From Primorskyibacter aestuariivivens (GTDB taxonomy: Bacteria > Pseudomonadota > Alphaproteobacteria > Rhodobacterales > Rhodobacteraceae): a DNA stretch of 64,000 nucleotides. The stretch lies in contig NZ_JAQIOZ010000013.1 in the NCBI RefSeq assembly GCF_028023675.1, forward strand, positions 1-64,000, written 5' to 3'. A program made the position numbers and the translations under genes. A model generated the notes under the pieces. It was given only the letters and a program-made list of their open reading frames with translations. It did not search any database and was not told the origin of the DNA. Below are positions 26,557-35,014 of this stretch, one piece after another; position 1 is the first letter of the stretch; each line of letters opens with the position of its first letter.

Positions 26557-27483
26557 TCAGTCCGTGTTGCCCTTTTCGACCGCCGCAGGCAGGTCAAAGC
26601 CGTTCAGTGCCGCGATATGGTTGGCAATTGTCGGCACGAAATCCGGTCCTTTGCCGGCGGCTTCGGCCTGATCGAAATAATTGCGCACTGCCGCCCCCAT
26701 CGGGTTCATCACACCAGCAGCCATGGCCATATTGGCGACATAGCGCACATCCTTGGCCGCGTTGGCGATGGCGAATTTATGGGCATTCGGATCGCCGCCC
26801 ACGGCAGCCGAGAAGAACGTATCAAAGAACCCGCAGCCCATGCGCGACGGCCCCATGACATCACGTACCGATTGCGGGGTCAGCCCGGATTTCACCGCGA
26901 TGCTGAGCGCTTCGGCATAGACCGAGGCATAGGACATCGACATGAAATTCATGATCAGCTTCATCTTGTGGCCCGACCCGACGGGGCCGATATGATTGAT
27001 CGACCCGGTCCAGCATTCGATCACCGGCTTGACCCTGGCAAAGGCCTCGTCCGAGGCGCCGACCATCGCGTCCAGCATCCCCTCTTCGGCCTCTTTCGGG
27101 GTCCGGCCCAGCGGCGCGTCGACCATGTGAACGCCCTGTGCCGCCATTTCTTCAGCCAGCGCCATGGTCGAGGTTGGATCGGCGGTGGTTGTGTCCACCA
27201 CGATCAGCCCCTCACGCGCCCCGGCAAGGATGCCGTCGGGGCCCCGGATGATGGCCTCGACCTGGGGTGAATTGGACAGGCACAGGTGGATGATATCGCA
27301 TTTTTCTGCCATCTCGCGCGCGCTCTGCACTTCGCTGGCACCCATGCCGATCAGGCTGTCCACGGGCGTGCGGTTGCGGTTACCCTTGATGATCAGCTGG
27401 TAGCCGCCCTTCAGAATGTTCTTGGCCATGCCATGGCCCATCAGGCCCACGCCGATAAAGCCGACAACTGGTTTCTCGCTCAT
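26557..27483 (-). CDS. 3-hydroxyisobutyrate dehydrogenase family protein with DAPLGRTP loop
   Basis: A 308-residue dehydrogenase: GVGLMGHGMAKN nucleotide site, DAPLGRTPKEAEEG substrate loop and catalytic lysine in GHKMKLIMNFM. It shares the unusual DAPLGRTP loop with the enzyme at 17398-18291. ATG 27483 follows AGGGAGA; a TTG five codons earlier overlaps idnO and is unlikely. Its operon has idnO before and PhyH after, under the operator at 28323. Acid-sugar substrate inferred. Confidence 0.8.
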   Translation of the reverse strand: MSEKPVVGFIGVGLMGHGMAKNILKGGYQLIIKGNRNRTPVDSLIGMGASEVQSAREMAEKCDIIHLCLSNSPQVEAIIRGPDGILAGAREGLIVVDTTTADPTSTMALAEEMAAQGVHMVDAPLGRTPKEAEEGMLDAMVGASDEAFARVKPVIECWTGSINHIGPVGSGHKMKLIMNFMSMSYASVYAEALSIAVKSGLTPQSVRDVMGPSRMGCGFFDTFFSAAVGGDPNAHKFAIANAAKDVRYVANMAMAAGVMNPMGAAVRNYFDQAEAAGKGPDFVPTIANHIAALNGFDLPAAVEKGNTD

Positions 27484-27494
27484 ATCATTCTCCC

Positions 27495-28256
27495 TCAAAG
27501 ACTTGCCGTGATGCCGCCATCGACAAACAGCGTGTGCCCGTTCACAAAACTCGCCGCATCCGAGGACAGGAAGACACAGGCCCCCACAAGCTCCTCGACC
27601 TTGCCCCAGCGCCCGGCGGGCGTACGTTTTTCAAGCCATGCGCTGAACTCGGGGTCCGCGACCAAAGCCGCGTTCAGCGGCGTGTCGAAATAGCCCGGCG
27701 CAATGGCGTTGCAGTTCAGCCCGTATTTCGCCCAATCCGTCGCCATGCCCTTGGTCAGGTTGGCCACCGCGCCCTTGGTGGTGGTGTAGGGCGCGATACC
27801 GGGGCGGGCGAGCGCGGTTTGAACGCTGGCGATATTGATGATCTTGCCGTGTCCGCGCTTGATCATGTGGCGCGCGACGGCCTGCCCGACATAGAACACC
27901 GAATTTACATTCGTGCGCATCAGCGTCTCGAACATATCCGGTGGAAAATCCTCCAGCGGCGTGCGGTGTTGCATCCCGGCGTTGTTGACCAGAATGTCCA
28001 GCGCGCCGTGATCAGTCTCGTACCCGTTGATGGCGTCCTGTGCGGCCTTGGGGTCGGTTACGTCAAAGGGCAGCACCGCCACTTTGGCCCCTTCGGCCCG
28101 GAGCGTTTCGGCGGCCTCTTCCAGACGTGCGGCATTGCGGGCGTTCAGCACGAGGGTCGCCCCCGCCTGGGCCAGACCACGCGCCAGCGCAAAGCCGATC
28201 CCCATGGATGAGCCAGTCACCAATGCGGTTCGCCCGCTCAGATCGAACAGTTTCAT
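27495..28256 (-). CDS. idnO: Gluconate 5-dehydrogenase / 5-ketogluconate reductase (IdnO-like SDR)
   Basis: A 253-residue SDR closely resembling E. coli IdnO: TGSSMGIGFALARGL, NNAGMQHRTP, INIASVQ, YTTTKGAV, AIAPGYFDTPLN, KRTPAGRWG and VNGHTLFVDGG. IdnO reduces 5-keto-D-gluconate to gluconate with NADPH. It is divergent from the IdnD-like gene and shares the operator between them, so the two steps of idonate breakdown are probably co-regulated. It heads a three-gene leftward operon. Confidence 0.85.
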   Translation of the reverse strand: MKLFDLSGRTALVTGSSMGIGFALARGLAQAGATLVLNARNAARLEEAAETLRAEGAKVAVLPFDVTDPKAAQDAINGYETDHGALDILVNNAGMQHRTPLEDFPPDMFETLMRTNVNSVFYVGQAVARHMIKRGHGKIINIASVQTALARPGIAPYTTTKGAVANLTKGMATDWAKYGLNCNAIAPGYFDTPLNAALVADPEFSAWLEKRTPAGRWGKVEELVGACVFLSSDAASFVNGHTLFVDGGITASL

Positions 28257-28322
28257 TCATCCTCCCATGTGCCGGTTGTGTTCGTGGCATTGACATTGCA
28301 AGGCAAACCCGGCTTTCTAAAA

Positions 28323-28332
28323 TGGTATACCA
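28323..28332. promoter_or_regulatory. GntR-type operator 4
   Basis: TGGTATACCA, in context AAATGGTATACCATCTT, 67 bases before idnO and 50 before the idnD-like gene; a shared divergent control site. Confidence 0.75.
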
Positions 28333-28381
28333 TCTTGGGGGCAATGCAAGCGCTACCCCGGGGAGGGGGAGGAGACTTGCC

Positions 28382-29413
28382 ATGAACGCCCTGTATGCAC
28401 ATGCCGCGCATGATCTGCGTCTGGAGCCGTGTGAAACGCCCGCGCCCGGTAAGGGAGAGGTCGTCATTCGCATGCGGCGGGGCGGGATCTGTGGCTCTGA
28501 CCTGCATTACTACAACCACGGTGGATTCGGGGCTGTGAGGCTCCGAGAGCCGATGATCCTTGGGCATGAAGTGGCCGGGGATGTGAGCGCGGTTGGCGAA
28601 GGCATTGAGCATCTCAAGGTCGGTGACCTCGTCGCTGTGTCACCATCCCGGCCCTGCGGCGCATGTGCAGAATGCCTGCGCGGGTTGCCGAACCAATGCC
28701 TGAACATGCGGTTTTACGGATCGGCCATGCCCTTTCCGCATATTCAGGGTGCGTTTCGCGAGACCCTGATTGCCGACGCCGCGCAATGCGTGAAGGCGGA
28801 TGGGCTGAGCGCCGCACAGGCCGCGATGGCCGAACCGCTGGCGGTATGCCTGCATGCGGTACGCAATGCCGGGGAACTGCTTGGGCGGCGCGTGCTCGTC
28901 ACCGGCTGCGGCCCCATCGGTGTGCTGACGATCCTTGCCGCGCGCCGCGCCGGGGCGGCAGAAATCATTGCGACCGATATTGCCGATACCGTGCTGAACT
29001 ATGCGAAATCTGCCGGGGCGGATGTGGTGCTGAATACGCGGGAAAATCCGGACGCATTAGCGCCGTATCAACAGGCCAAGGGCAGCATGGATGTGCATTT
29101 TGAATGCTCCGGTGCTGAAGCTGCGCTGGCCGCCGGGATCGCCGCCTTGCGCCCGCGCGGCGTGCTTGTGCAGCTTGGACTGTGCGGTGACATGAACCTG
29201 CCGATGATGCAGGTCACGGCCAAGGAACTGAACCTGCGCGGCTCGTTCCGCTTTCACGAGGAATTCGCCATTGCCGTCGATCTGATGCGCAAGGGGCTGA
29301 TTGATGTTGAACCGCTGATCACCCACAGCTTTCCGCTGGCGGAGTATGAGACAGCCTTTGCCACCGCATCCGATCGCAGCCGGGCGATGAAGGTGCAGTT
29401 GGAGTTCACCTGA
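28382..29413 (+). CDS. idnD: L-idonate 5-dehydrogenase-like zinc alcohol dehydrogenase
   Basis: A 343-residue medium-chain dehydrogenase, the same length as E. coli IdnD. GICGSDLHYYNHGGFG and GHEVAG hold catalytic zinc ligands, and PCGACAECLRGLPNQC holds the four structural-zinc cysteines. GCGPIGVL binds NAD. The HYYNHGG segment is typical of idonate dehydrogenases. ATG 28382 lies behind GGGGAGGAG; the long open frame upstream covers the operator and is rejected. It opens an operon with a LysE exporter, the XylX-like enzyme, a kinase and denD. Confidence 0.83.
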   Translation: MNALYAHAAHDLRLEPCETPAPGKGEVVIRMRRGGICGSDLHYYNHGGFGAVRLREPMILGHEVAGDVSAVGEGIEHLKVGDLVAVSPSRPCGACAECLRGLPNQCLNMRFYGSAMPFPHIQGAFRETLIADAAQCVKADGLSAAQAAMAEPLAVCLHAVRNAGELLGRRVLVTGCGPIGVLTILAARRAGAAEIIATDIADTVLNYAKSAGADVVLNTRENPDALAPYQQAKGSMDVHFECSGAEAALAAGIAALRPRGVLVQLGLCGDMNLPMMQVTAKELNLRGSFRFHEEFAIAVDLMRKGLIDVEPLITHSFPLAEYETAFATASDRSRAMKVQLEFT

Positions 29414-30015
29414 TGCTGACTTTCGCCGCCGCTGTGTTGTTCCTGATCATCACGCCGGGACCCGGGGTGATGACAACCGCTGGTTTCGGGGCGGCCTATG
29501 GGTTCCGGCCGTCCCTGCGCTATGTGCTGGGGCTGTTCATCGGGACGAACCTCGTCATGCTGTCGGTGATGACCGGTTTGGCCGCGATTATCCTGTCGGT
29601 GCCTTGGTTGCGCATGGCGCTGATGATCGTGTCCGTTGGCTATCTGCTCTACCTCGCGGCGCGTATCGCCTTTGCCGGTGCGAAGATTTCCTTCATGGAG
29701 GCCAAGACCGCGCCGGGGGTGCTGGGCGGTGTCATGCTGCAGGCAATCAACCCCAAGGCATACGCGGTGAACAGTTCGCTCATCCTTGGTTTCAACTACG
29801 CCCCGGACAATTTCCTGTTCGAGATGGTGACCAAGGCGCTGATCCTGAATGCGATCTGGATCCCCATTCACCTTGCCTGGCTCTGGGCTGGCGTGTCGCT
29901 GCACCGGCTCAACCTGCCGCCGCGCACCCAGCGGGCGATTAATATTCTGATGGCGCTGTCGATGCTTGGTGTCGTGGCGCTGGCACTGTGGTCGGCCTCG
30001 CAGAGCGTGACATGA
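29413..30015 (+). CDS. LysE/RhtB-family exporter
   Basis: A 200-residue membrane protein with about six helices and the family start ITPGPGVMTTAGFGAAYG. Members export amino acids or related compounds. It overlaps the idnD stop by one base. Its place among sugar-acid genes suggests relief from a toxic intermediate, but the substrate is unknown. Confidence 0.82.
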   Translation: MLTFAAAVLFLIITPGPGVMTTAGFGAAYGFRPSLRYVLGLFIGTNLVMLSVMTGLAAIILSVPWLRMALMIVSVGYLLYLAARIAFAGAKISFMEAKTAPGVLGGVMLQAINPKAYAVNSSLILGFNYAPDNFLFEMVTKALILNAIWIPIHLAWLWAGVSLHRLNLPPRTQRAINILMALSMLGVVALALWSASQSVT

Positions 30016-30078
30016 CACAGACCGCCGAACGCAAACCCCGGGCGCGATGCCGCTCGCTGATAGTATTGGAGGCCGATC

Positions 30079-31230
30079 ATGCTGCCAGACCTTAGCCCGC
30101 ACTCTCAGGCCTCGCTGGTCGGACGTGTCTGGCGTCCCGGGATTGGACCCGCGATCGTGCGTGTAGACGGTGACGATGTGGTGGATATCACATGCCGGGA
30201 CTTTCCGACCATGTCAGACCTGTTGGCGGGCGATGACCCCGTATCAGCCGCGCGGACCGCGTCCGGGGAGCGGTTCTGCTCTGTGTCCGAGTTGTCGCGG
30301 GCGTCGACGCCCGAAGCGGGGCCGGATGACCTGCGCTGGCTGGCACCCTGCGACCTTCAGGCGATCAAGGCCTGCGGTGTCACCTTTGCCGCCTCGATGG
30401 TGGAACGGGTGATCGAAGAACAGGCGGCGGGGGACCCTGACCGGGCCGAGGCGATCCGCGCCAAGGTGGGCGGTATTATCGGCGACAGCCTTGCCGGGCT
30501 GGTGCCGGGATCGCCCGAGGCGGTTGAGGTCAAGCGCGTGTTGTTGGCCGAGGGGCTCTGGTCGCAATATTTGGAGGTGGGGATTGGTCCCGATGCCGAG
30601 GTTTTCACCAAATCCCAGCCCATGTCCGCCGTAGGGTGGGGCGCGGCGGTGGGCCTACATCCAGTGTCCACATGGAACAACCCTGAGCCGGAAATCGTTC
30701 TGGCGGTCAGCCCGGCGGGACGGATCGTCGGGGCGAGCCTTGGCAATGACGTGAATCTGCGGGATGTCGAAGGGCGGTCGGCGCTGCTCCTGGGTAAGGC
30801 CAAGGACAACAATGCCTCTTGCTCGATCGGCCCGGTGATCCGGTTGTTCGACGATGGTTTCAGCCTTGATGATGTGCGCAAGGCGGAACTGACCATGACG
30901 GTCAGCGGCGCGGATGGGTTCGAATTGAATGGCGCATCTTCGATGTCAGAGATCAGCCGCGATCCCGCCGATCTGGTCGCGCAGACCCTTGGCGCGCATC
31001 ATCAATACCCGGACGGGTTGATGCTGTTCTGTGGTACGATGTTCGCGCCGGTTCAGGACCGCGATGCGCCGGGGCAGGGGTTCACGCATCACGTCGAGGA
31101 CGTCGTTCGGATTTCCGAACCCGCGCTGGGCAGTTTGCAGAACACGGTGCGTTTGTCGCCGGATTGCCCGGAATGGGCGTTTGGCACACGTGCCTTGATG
31201 CGCAACCTGGCGAAAAGGCAGTTGCTGTGA
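30079..31230 (+). CDS. FAH-family 2-keto-3-deoxy-pentonate dehydratase (XylX-like)
   Basis: A 383-residue FAH-fold enzyme of the long type typified by Caulobacter XylX. Features are GVTFAASMVERVIEE, SQYLEVGIGPDAEVFTK, HPVSTWNNPEPE, GNDVNLRDVEGRSALLLGK and GTMFAP..DRDAPGQGFTH. XylX removes water from 2-keto-3-deoxy-xylonate (or arabinonate) to give 2-oxoglutarate semialdehyde. The IlvD-type dehydratase at 21480-23261 could supply the substrate. The semialdehyde dehydrogenase needed to finish is not in the window. TTGGAGG precedes ATG 30079. Confidence 0.82.
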   Translation: MLPDLSPHSQASLVGRVWRPGIGPAIVRVDGDDVVDITCRDFPTMSDLLAGDDPVSAARTASGERFCSVSELSRASTPEAGPDDLRWLAPCDLQAIKACGVTFAASMVERVIEEQAAGDPDRAEAIRAKVGGIIGDSLAGLVPGSPEAVEVKRVLLAEGLWSQYLEVGIGPDAEVFTKSQPMSAVGWGAAVGLHPVSTWNNPEPEIVLAVSPAGRIVGASLGNDVNLRDVEGRSALLLGKAKDNNASCSIGPVIRLFDDGFSLDDVRKAELTMTVSGADGFELNGASSMSEISRDPADLVAQTLGAHHQYPDGLMLFCGTMFAPVQDRDAPGQGFTHHVEDVVRISEPALGSLQNTVRLSPDCPEWAFGTRALMRNLAKRQLL

Positions 31231-32165
31231 CGGTCTCCTCTTTGCCCAAGCGGTTCGTCTCTATCGGGGAATGCATGGTGGAACTGGCGCAGATCGGCGC
31301 GGAAACCTACCGGCGCGGGTTCGCTGGCGACACGTTCAATACCGCGTGGTATGCGCGCAGGCTTTTGCCGGACGAGTGGCAGGTCGGTTACCTGTCCGCC
31401 ATTGGCACCGACGCGGTCAGCGGGGAAATGCGCGCCTTCATGGAGGCCAGCGGCGTCGATACCTCGGCCTTGCGGGAAATTCCGGACCGGACCGTCGGAC
31501 TCTACATGATTTCCACCGACAAGGGCGAGCGCAGCTTTTCCTACTGGCGCAGCCAAGCCGCCGCGCGCCTGCTGGCCGAGGACGAGCGCTGGCTTGATGA
31601 CAGGCTTTCCAATGCCGGGATGGTGCATTTTTCCGGCATCACCCTTGCGATCCTGTCCCCGGAGCATCGCCAGCGCCTGTGCAACGCACTGAACCTCGCG
31701 CGTGCCAATGGGACAATCGTGTCCTTTGACACCAATCTCAGGCCGCGATTGTGGGAAAGCCCCGAGGCGATGAAAGCGGGGCTTCTGTTGGGGGCATCCG
31801 CCGCCGACATCGTCCTGCCCAGCTTTGACGAGGAAACCGAATTGTTCGGCGATGGGCTGCCCGATGACACGATCCGGCGTTACGCGGAACAGGGGGCCAA
31901 AATGGTCGTGGTCAAGAACGGTGAGGCTCCTTTGACTGCCTATTCCGAGGAGACGGGCCAGTTCACCCTGACCCCGACCCCTGTCGAAAACGTCACCGAT
32001 ACAACGGCAGCAGGGGATAGTTTTGCCGCCGGGGTTCTGGCGCAATTGGCTATGGGGGCGACGCCTGAACAGGCCGCGGAAACCGCAATGGCGCTGGCAC
32101 GGCGTGTCATTCAATCGCCCGGCGCGCTGGTGCCGGACATCTTCGAGGAGGGATTCGAGACATGA
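31227..32165 (+). CDS. PfkB-family sugar kinase (2-keto-3-deoxygluconate kinase-like)
   Basis: A 312-residue ribokinase-fold enzyme. GECMVELAQIG and the GGDTFNT-like FAGDTFNTAWY start resemble KdgK; DTTAAGDSFAAGV carries the catalytic Asp and anion hole. It should phosphorylate 2-keto-3-deoxygluconate or a close acid at the terminal hydroxyl. The start is a GTG at 31227 that overlaps the preceding stop (GTGA); the longer open frame lies inside the XylX-like gene. It overlaps denD by four bases. Confidence 0.83.
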   Translation: MTVSSLPKRFVSIGECMVELAQIGAETYRRGFAGDTFNTAWYARRLLPDEWQVGYLSAIGTDAVSGEMRAFMEASGVDTSALREIPDRTVGLYMISTDKGERSFSYWRSQAAARLLAEDERWLDDRLSNAGMVHFSGITLAILSPEHRQRLCNALNLARANGTIVSFDTNLRPRLWESPEAMKAGLLLGASAADIVLPSFDEETELFGDGLPDDTIRRYAEQGAKMVVVKNGEAPLTAYSEETGQFTLTPTPVENVTDTTAAGDSFAAGVLAQLAMGATPEQAAETAMALARRVIQSPGALVPDIFEEGFET

Positions 32166-33127
32166 ACATTCTCATCATTGGCGGCGGCGGTGTCGTGGGC
32201 CAGAAGCTGGCGGCGAAACTGGCCGAACGCGGCACGTTGCGCGGCCAGCCCATCAGCAAGCTGACATTGGCCGATATCAACGACCCGGCTCCTGTGGAGG
32301 CGTCGTTTCCGGTGGAGGCGACGACCTGCAATATCGCGGACCCGGCCTCGGTCGCGCAGGTCGTGACCGAGGAGACGCAGGTGATCTATCTGCTCGCCGC
32401 CATTGTCTCGGCCCATGCCGAGGAGGATTTCGACGCCGGCTGGCAGATCAACATGATGGGCACCATGCATGTGCTGGAACGGGCCCGTGCGCTGGGCACG
32501 AAACCGGTTGTGGTGTTCACATCCTCAATCGCGGTATTCGGTGGCGAGGTCCCGGACCCGATCACCGACAACACGCTGCTTAATCCGCAAACTTCCTATG
32601 GTGCGCAAAAGGCGGTGGGCGAGTTGCTCATCACCGACTATTCGCGCAAGGGCTTTATCGACGGGCGCGGCTTCAGGCTTCCGACGATTTCGGTGCGGCC
32701 CGGCAAGCCAAATCGCGCGGCGTCGAGCTTCATGTCCTCGATCCTGCGCGAACCGCTGAACGGGCAACCGGCCAATTGCCCCGTGGATGAAGACTTCCTG
32801 CATTACTATCTCAGCCCGCGCAAATGCGTCGAAAACCTCATCAAGGGGGCGGAAATTCCCGAAGAGGATCTGGGCCAGAACCGCTGCATGATGATGCCCG
32901 GGCGGATGTGGTCGGTGCGTCAGCTGATCGACGCGATGACCGCCGTGGCGGGGCCGGAACCGGCCAAGCTGATCACCTGGGACGCGCAGCCGGAAATTCA
33001 GGCCATCGTGAAAGGCTGGCGCTTTGACCTGCGCCCGGAAAAGTCCATCCGGCTGGGGTTGGAAGCGGATGACAGTTTTGAGGATAACATCCGCTACTAC
33101 CTGGAAGACGACAAACCCGCAGGGTGA
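32162..33127 (+). CDS. denD: D-erythronate dehydrogenase (DenD-like)
   Basis: A 321-residue extended SDR. GGGGVVGQKLA binds NAD, FTSSIAVFGG has the catalytic Ser, and YGAQKAVGELL the Tyr and Lys. RLPTISVRPGKPNRAASSF and the final region match the DenD group, which oxidises D-erythronate at C2. The 2-keto product can enter the OtnI/OtnK/OtnC steps encoded convergently at 35015-37703. It is the last gene of the idnD operon. Confidence 0.83.
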   Translation: MNILIIGGGGVVGQKLAAKLAERGTLRGQPISKLTLADINDPAPVEASFPVEATTCNIADPASVAQVVTEETQVIYLLAAIVSAHAEEDFDAGWQINMMGTMHVLERARALGTKPVVVFTSSIAVFGGEVPDPITDNTLLNPQTSYGAQKAVGELLITDYSRKGFIDGRGFRLPTISVRPGKPNRAASSFMSSILREPLNGQPANCPVDEDFLHYYLSPRKCVENLIKGAEIPEEDLGQNRCMMMPGRMWSVRQLIDAMTAVAGPEPAKLITWDAQPEIQAIVKGWRFDLRPEKSIRLGLEADDSFEDNIRYYLEDDKPAG

Positions 33128-33267
33128 GCGATGAAAATCACCCGTATCGCAGCCCGGTCGCAAAATCGGTTCCGGGCTGCGCAATTGCGGTGGCGGCCGC
33201 TGTTCTGCCGGACCGGGTCAACGGTGATCGTGCCAGATCGGGCGTTTCCGGATCACGGCAGGATCGC

Positions 33268-34035
33268 CTAAGCCTTCCAGTGGCGGCAGGCGTCAAGCCT
33301 GTCCCGCGCGGCGCGCTGGAGCGCAAGGAAATCAATGTCCACCGCGGTAAAGACGCACCCGGCCTCGACCACCGCGTCCAGCATGCCCTGATTGGCGGAC
33401 AAAAAGCCCGCCGGTTTGCCCGCTGCGCGGATCCGGCGCATGGCCGACACGATGGCCTCCATCACGTCCGGGTGGGCGGGGTTGCCCGGGTGGCCCATGG
33501 ACGCGGCAAGGTCGGCCGGGCCGATGAAAATCCCGTCGATCCCCGGTACGGCGGCAATATCCTCAAGTTGCTCCATTGCCGCGACGGTTTCGATTTGCAC
33601 GATCAGGCAAATCTCGTCGCGCACCGTTTCGAAATAGTCCGGAACAGTCCCGTAGAGGCTGGCCCGCGATCCGCCGGACACGCCCCGGATGCCGCCCGGC
33701 GGGTAATCCACCGCTGCGGCGGCCAGTTCGGCCTCTTCCACGGTCTGCACATAAGGCACGATGATCGACTGCGCGCCCACATCCATCAGGCGTTTGATTT
33801 CGGCCACGTTCAGACAGGTGGGCCGCACCACCGGCATGGTCGGGCTGCCGTTGAGGGCCTGAAGCATGGCCAGCAGATCGGCCTCGGAATTCGGCGTGTG
33901 TTCACAATCGATGACCAACCAGTCGAACCCGCATCCGCCCAGCATTTCCGTGATCTGCGTATCCCGGGTCATGTGCCAGATGCCGATTTGCTGACGACCT
34001 TGGGAAATCGCCTGTTTGAACGTGTTTTTGCGCAT
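33268..34035 (-). CDS. HpcH/HpaI-family class II aldolase
   Basis: A 255-residue pyruvate-type aldolase. DWLVIDCEHTPNSEADL, the metal-binding glutamate in IVQIETVAAMEQ and the GIFIGPADLAASMG stretch are those of 2-dehydro-3-deoxyglucarate and related aldolases. It splits 2-keto-3-deoxy acids to pyruvate and an aldehyde. It is the last gene of the ltnD operon, nine bases after the 2-hydroxyacid dehydrogenase, which could reduce the tartronate-semialdehyde- or glyoxylate-type product. Confidence 0.84.
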   Translation of the reverse strand: MRKNTFKQAISQGRQQIGIWHMTRDTQITEMLGGCGFDWLVIDCEHTPNSEADLLAMLQALNGSPTMPVVRPTCLNVAEIKRLMDVGAQSIIVPYVQTVEEAELAAAAVDYPPGGIRGVSGGSRASLYGTVPDYFETVRDEICLIVQIETVAAMEQLEDIAAVPGIDGIFIGPADLAASMGHPGNPAHPDVMEAIVSAMRRIRAAGKPAGFLSANQGMLDAVVEAGCVFTAVDIDFLALQRAARDRLDACRHWKA

Positions 34036-34044
34036 CGAAGCCTC

Positions 34045-34983
34045 CTAGTTCACGGGTGTCAGCAGGTCAGCGCCCGCATGAAAGGCCGCGATATTGTCGC
34101 GCTGCAATTGCCCCATGGCGGCTCGTGTCTGGACCGTGCCGGAGCCTTGGTGCGGTTGGATGACAACGGTGTCGAGCGCATAGAAGCGCGGGTCGATATT
34201 TGGCTCATTCAGGAACACGTCCAGCCCGGCCCCGGCGATCCTGCCGCTTTCCAGCGCGTCCAGCAACGCGGCTTCATCCACGGTTGTCCCGCGCGAGATA
34301 TTGATCAGGACGCCATTGGGTCCCATGGCTGCGATCACCTCTTTGGAGACGAATTTTTCGGTGTCCGCGCCGCCAACCAGGGCAACGACGAGAAAATCCA
34401 CCGCTTGGGCAAGCGATACCGGATCGCCGTGATAGGTCCAGCCGGGCGTGTCCTTTTCGGACCGGGCGTAGTAATGGATGTCCATCTTGAACGCGGCCAG
34501 CCGGTCGGCGATCTCGCGACCGATCCGGCCCAGCCCGAGAATGCCAACCGTGCTGCCCGAGACCTTGCGGTTCAGACGGTATTCACCGTTTTTGGCCCAA
34601 TCACCCGAGCGCGCCCAGGCGCTGGCCTGCATCATCTCACGCCCCTGGCACAGCATCATGCCCACAGCCAGATCGGCCACGTCGTCATTCAGGACATTGG
34701 GTGTATTGGTCACCTTGATGCCCCGCGCGCTGGCGGCGGTGGTGTCGATTGCATCATAGCCGACGCCATAATTGGCGATGATTCCGAGATTGGGCAGCAT
34801 GTCCATCTGGTCCCCGCCAAAAGGGGCATGACCCTTGTAGGCAACGGCTGTGATCGCGCTCCGGGCCTCCGCTTCCAGACCGGCAAGCTCATCCGGGCCG
34901 CCCAGAAAGACAGGATCGAATTCGGATGTCAGAGCGGCGAAATCGGTGTCGCTATAGCCGCCAATGGCAAGTGTGGTGGTCAT
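34045..34983 (-). CDS. D-isomer 2-hydroxyacid dehydrogenase (glyoxylate/hydroxypyruvate reductase type)
   Basis: A 312-residue enzyme. GLGRIGREIADRL is the NAD(P) site; catalytic Arg is in NISRGTTVDE, Glu in NEPNID, His in QPHQGSGT. It should reduce glyoxylate, hydroxypyruvate or a similar 2-keto acid. ATG 34983 was taken because the family's first strand begins there and GGGGAGAG precedes it. It lies between otnI and the aldolase in one operon. Confidence 0.84.
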   Translation of the reverse strand: MTTTLAIGGYSDTDFAALTSEFDPVFLGGPDELAGLEAEARSAITAVAYKGHAPFGGDQMDMLPNLGIIANYGVGYDAIDTTAASARGIKVTNTPNVLNDDVADLAVGMMLCQGREMMQASAWARSGDWAKNGEYRLNRKVSGSTVGILGLGRIGREIADRLAAFKMDIHYYARSEKDTPGWTYHGDPVSLAQAVDFLVVALVGGADTEKFVSKEVIAAMGPNGVLINISRGTTVDEAALLDALESGRIAGAGLDVFLNEPNIDPRFYALDTVVIQPHQGSGTVQTRAAMGQLQRDNIAAFHAGADLLTPVN

Positions 34984-35014
34984 GGAACTCTCCCCGGTTC
35001 TCTGTTCGTTTTGA

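Noticed and set aside
33128-33267. A bidirectional terminator between denD and the aldolase
   Set aside because: Only short imperfect inverted repeats were found in this 140-base gap; nothing convincing.
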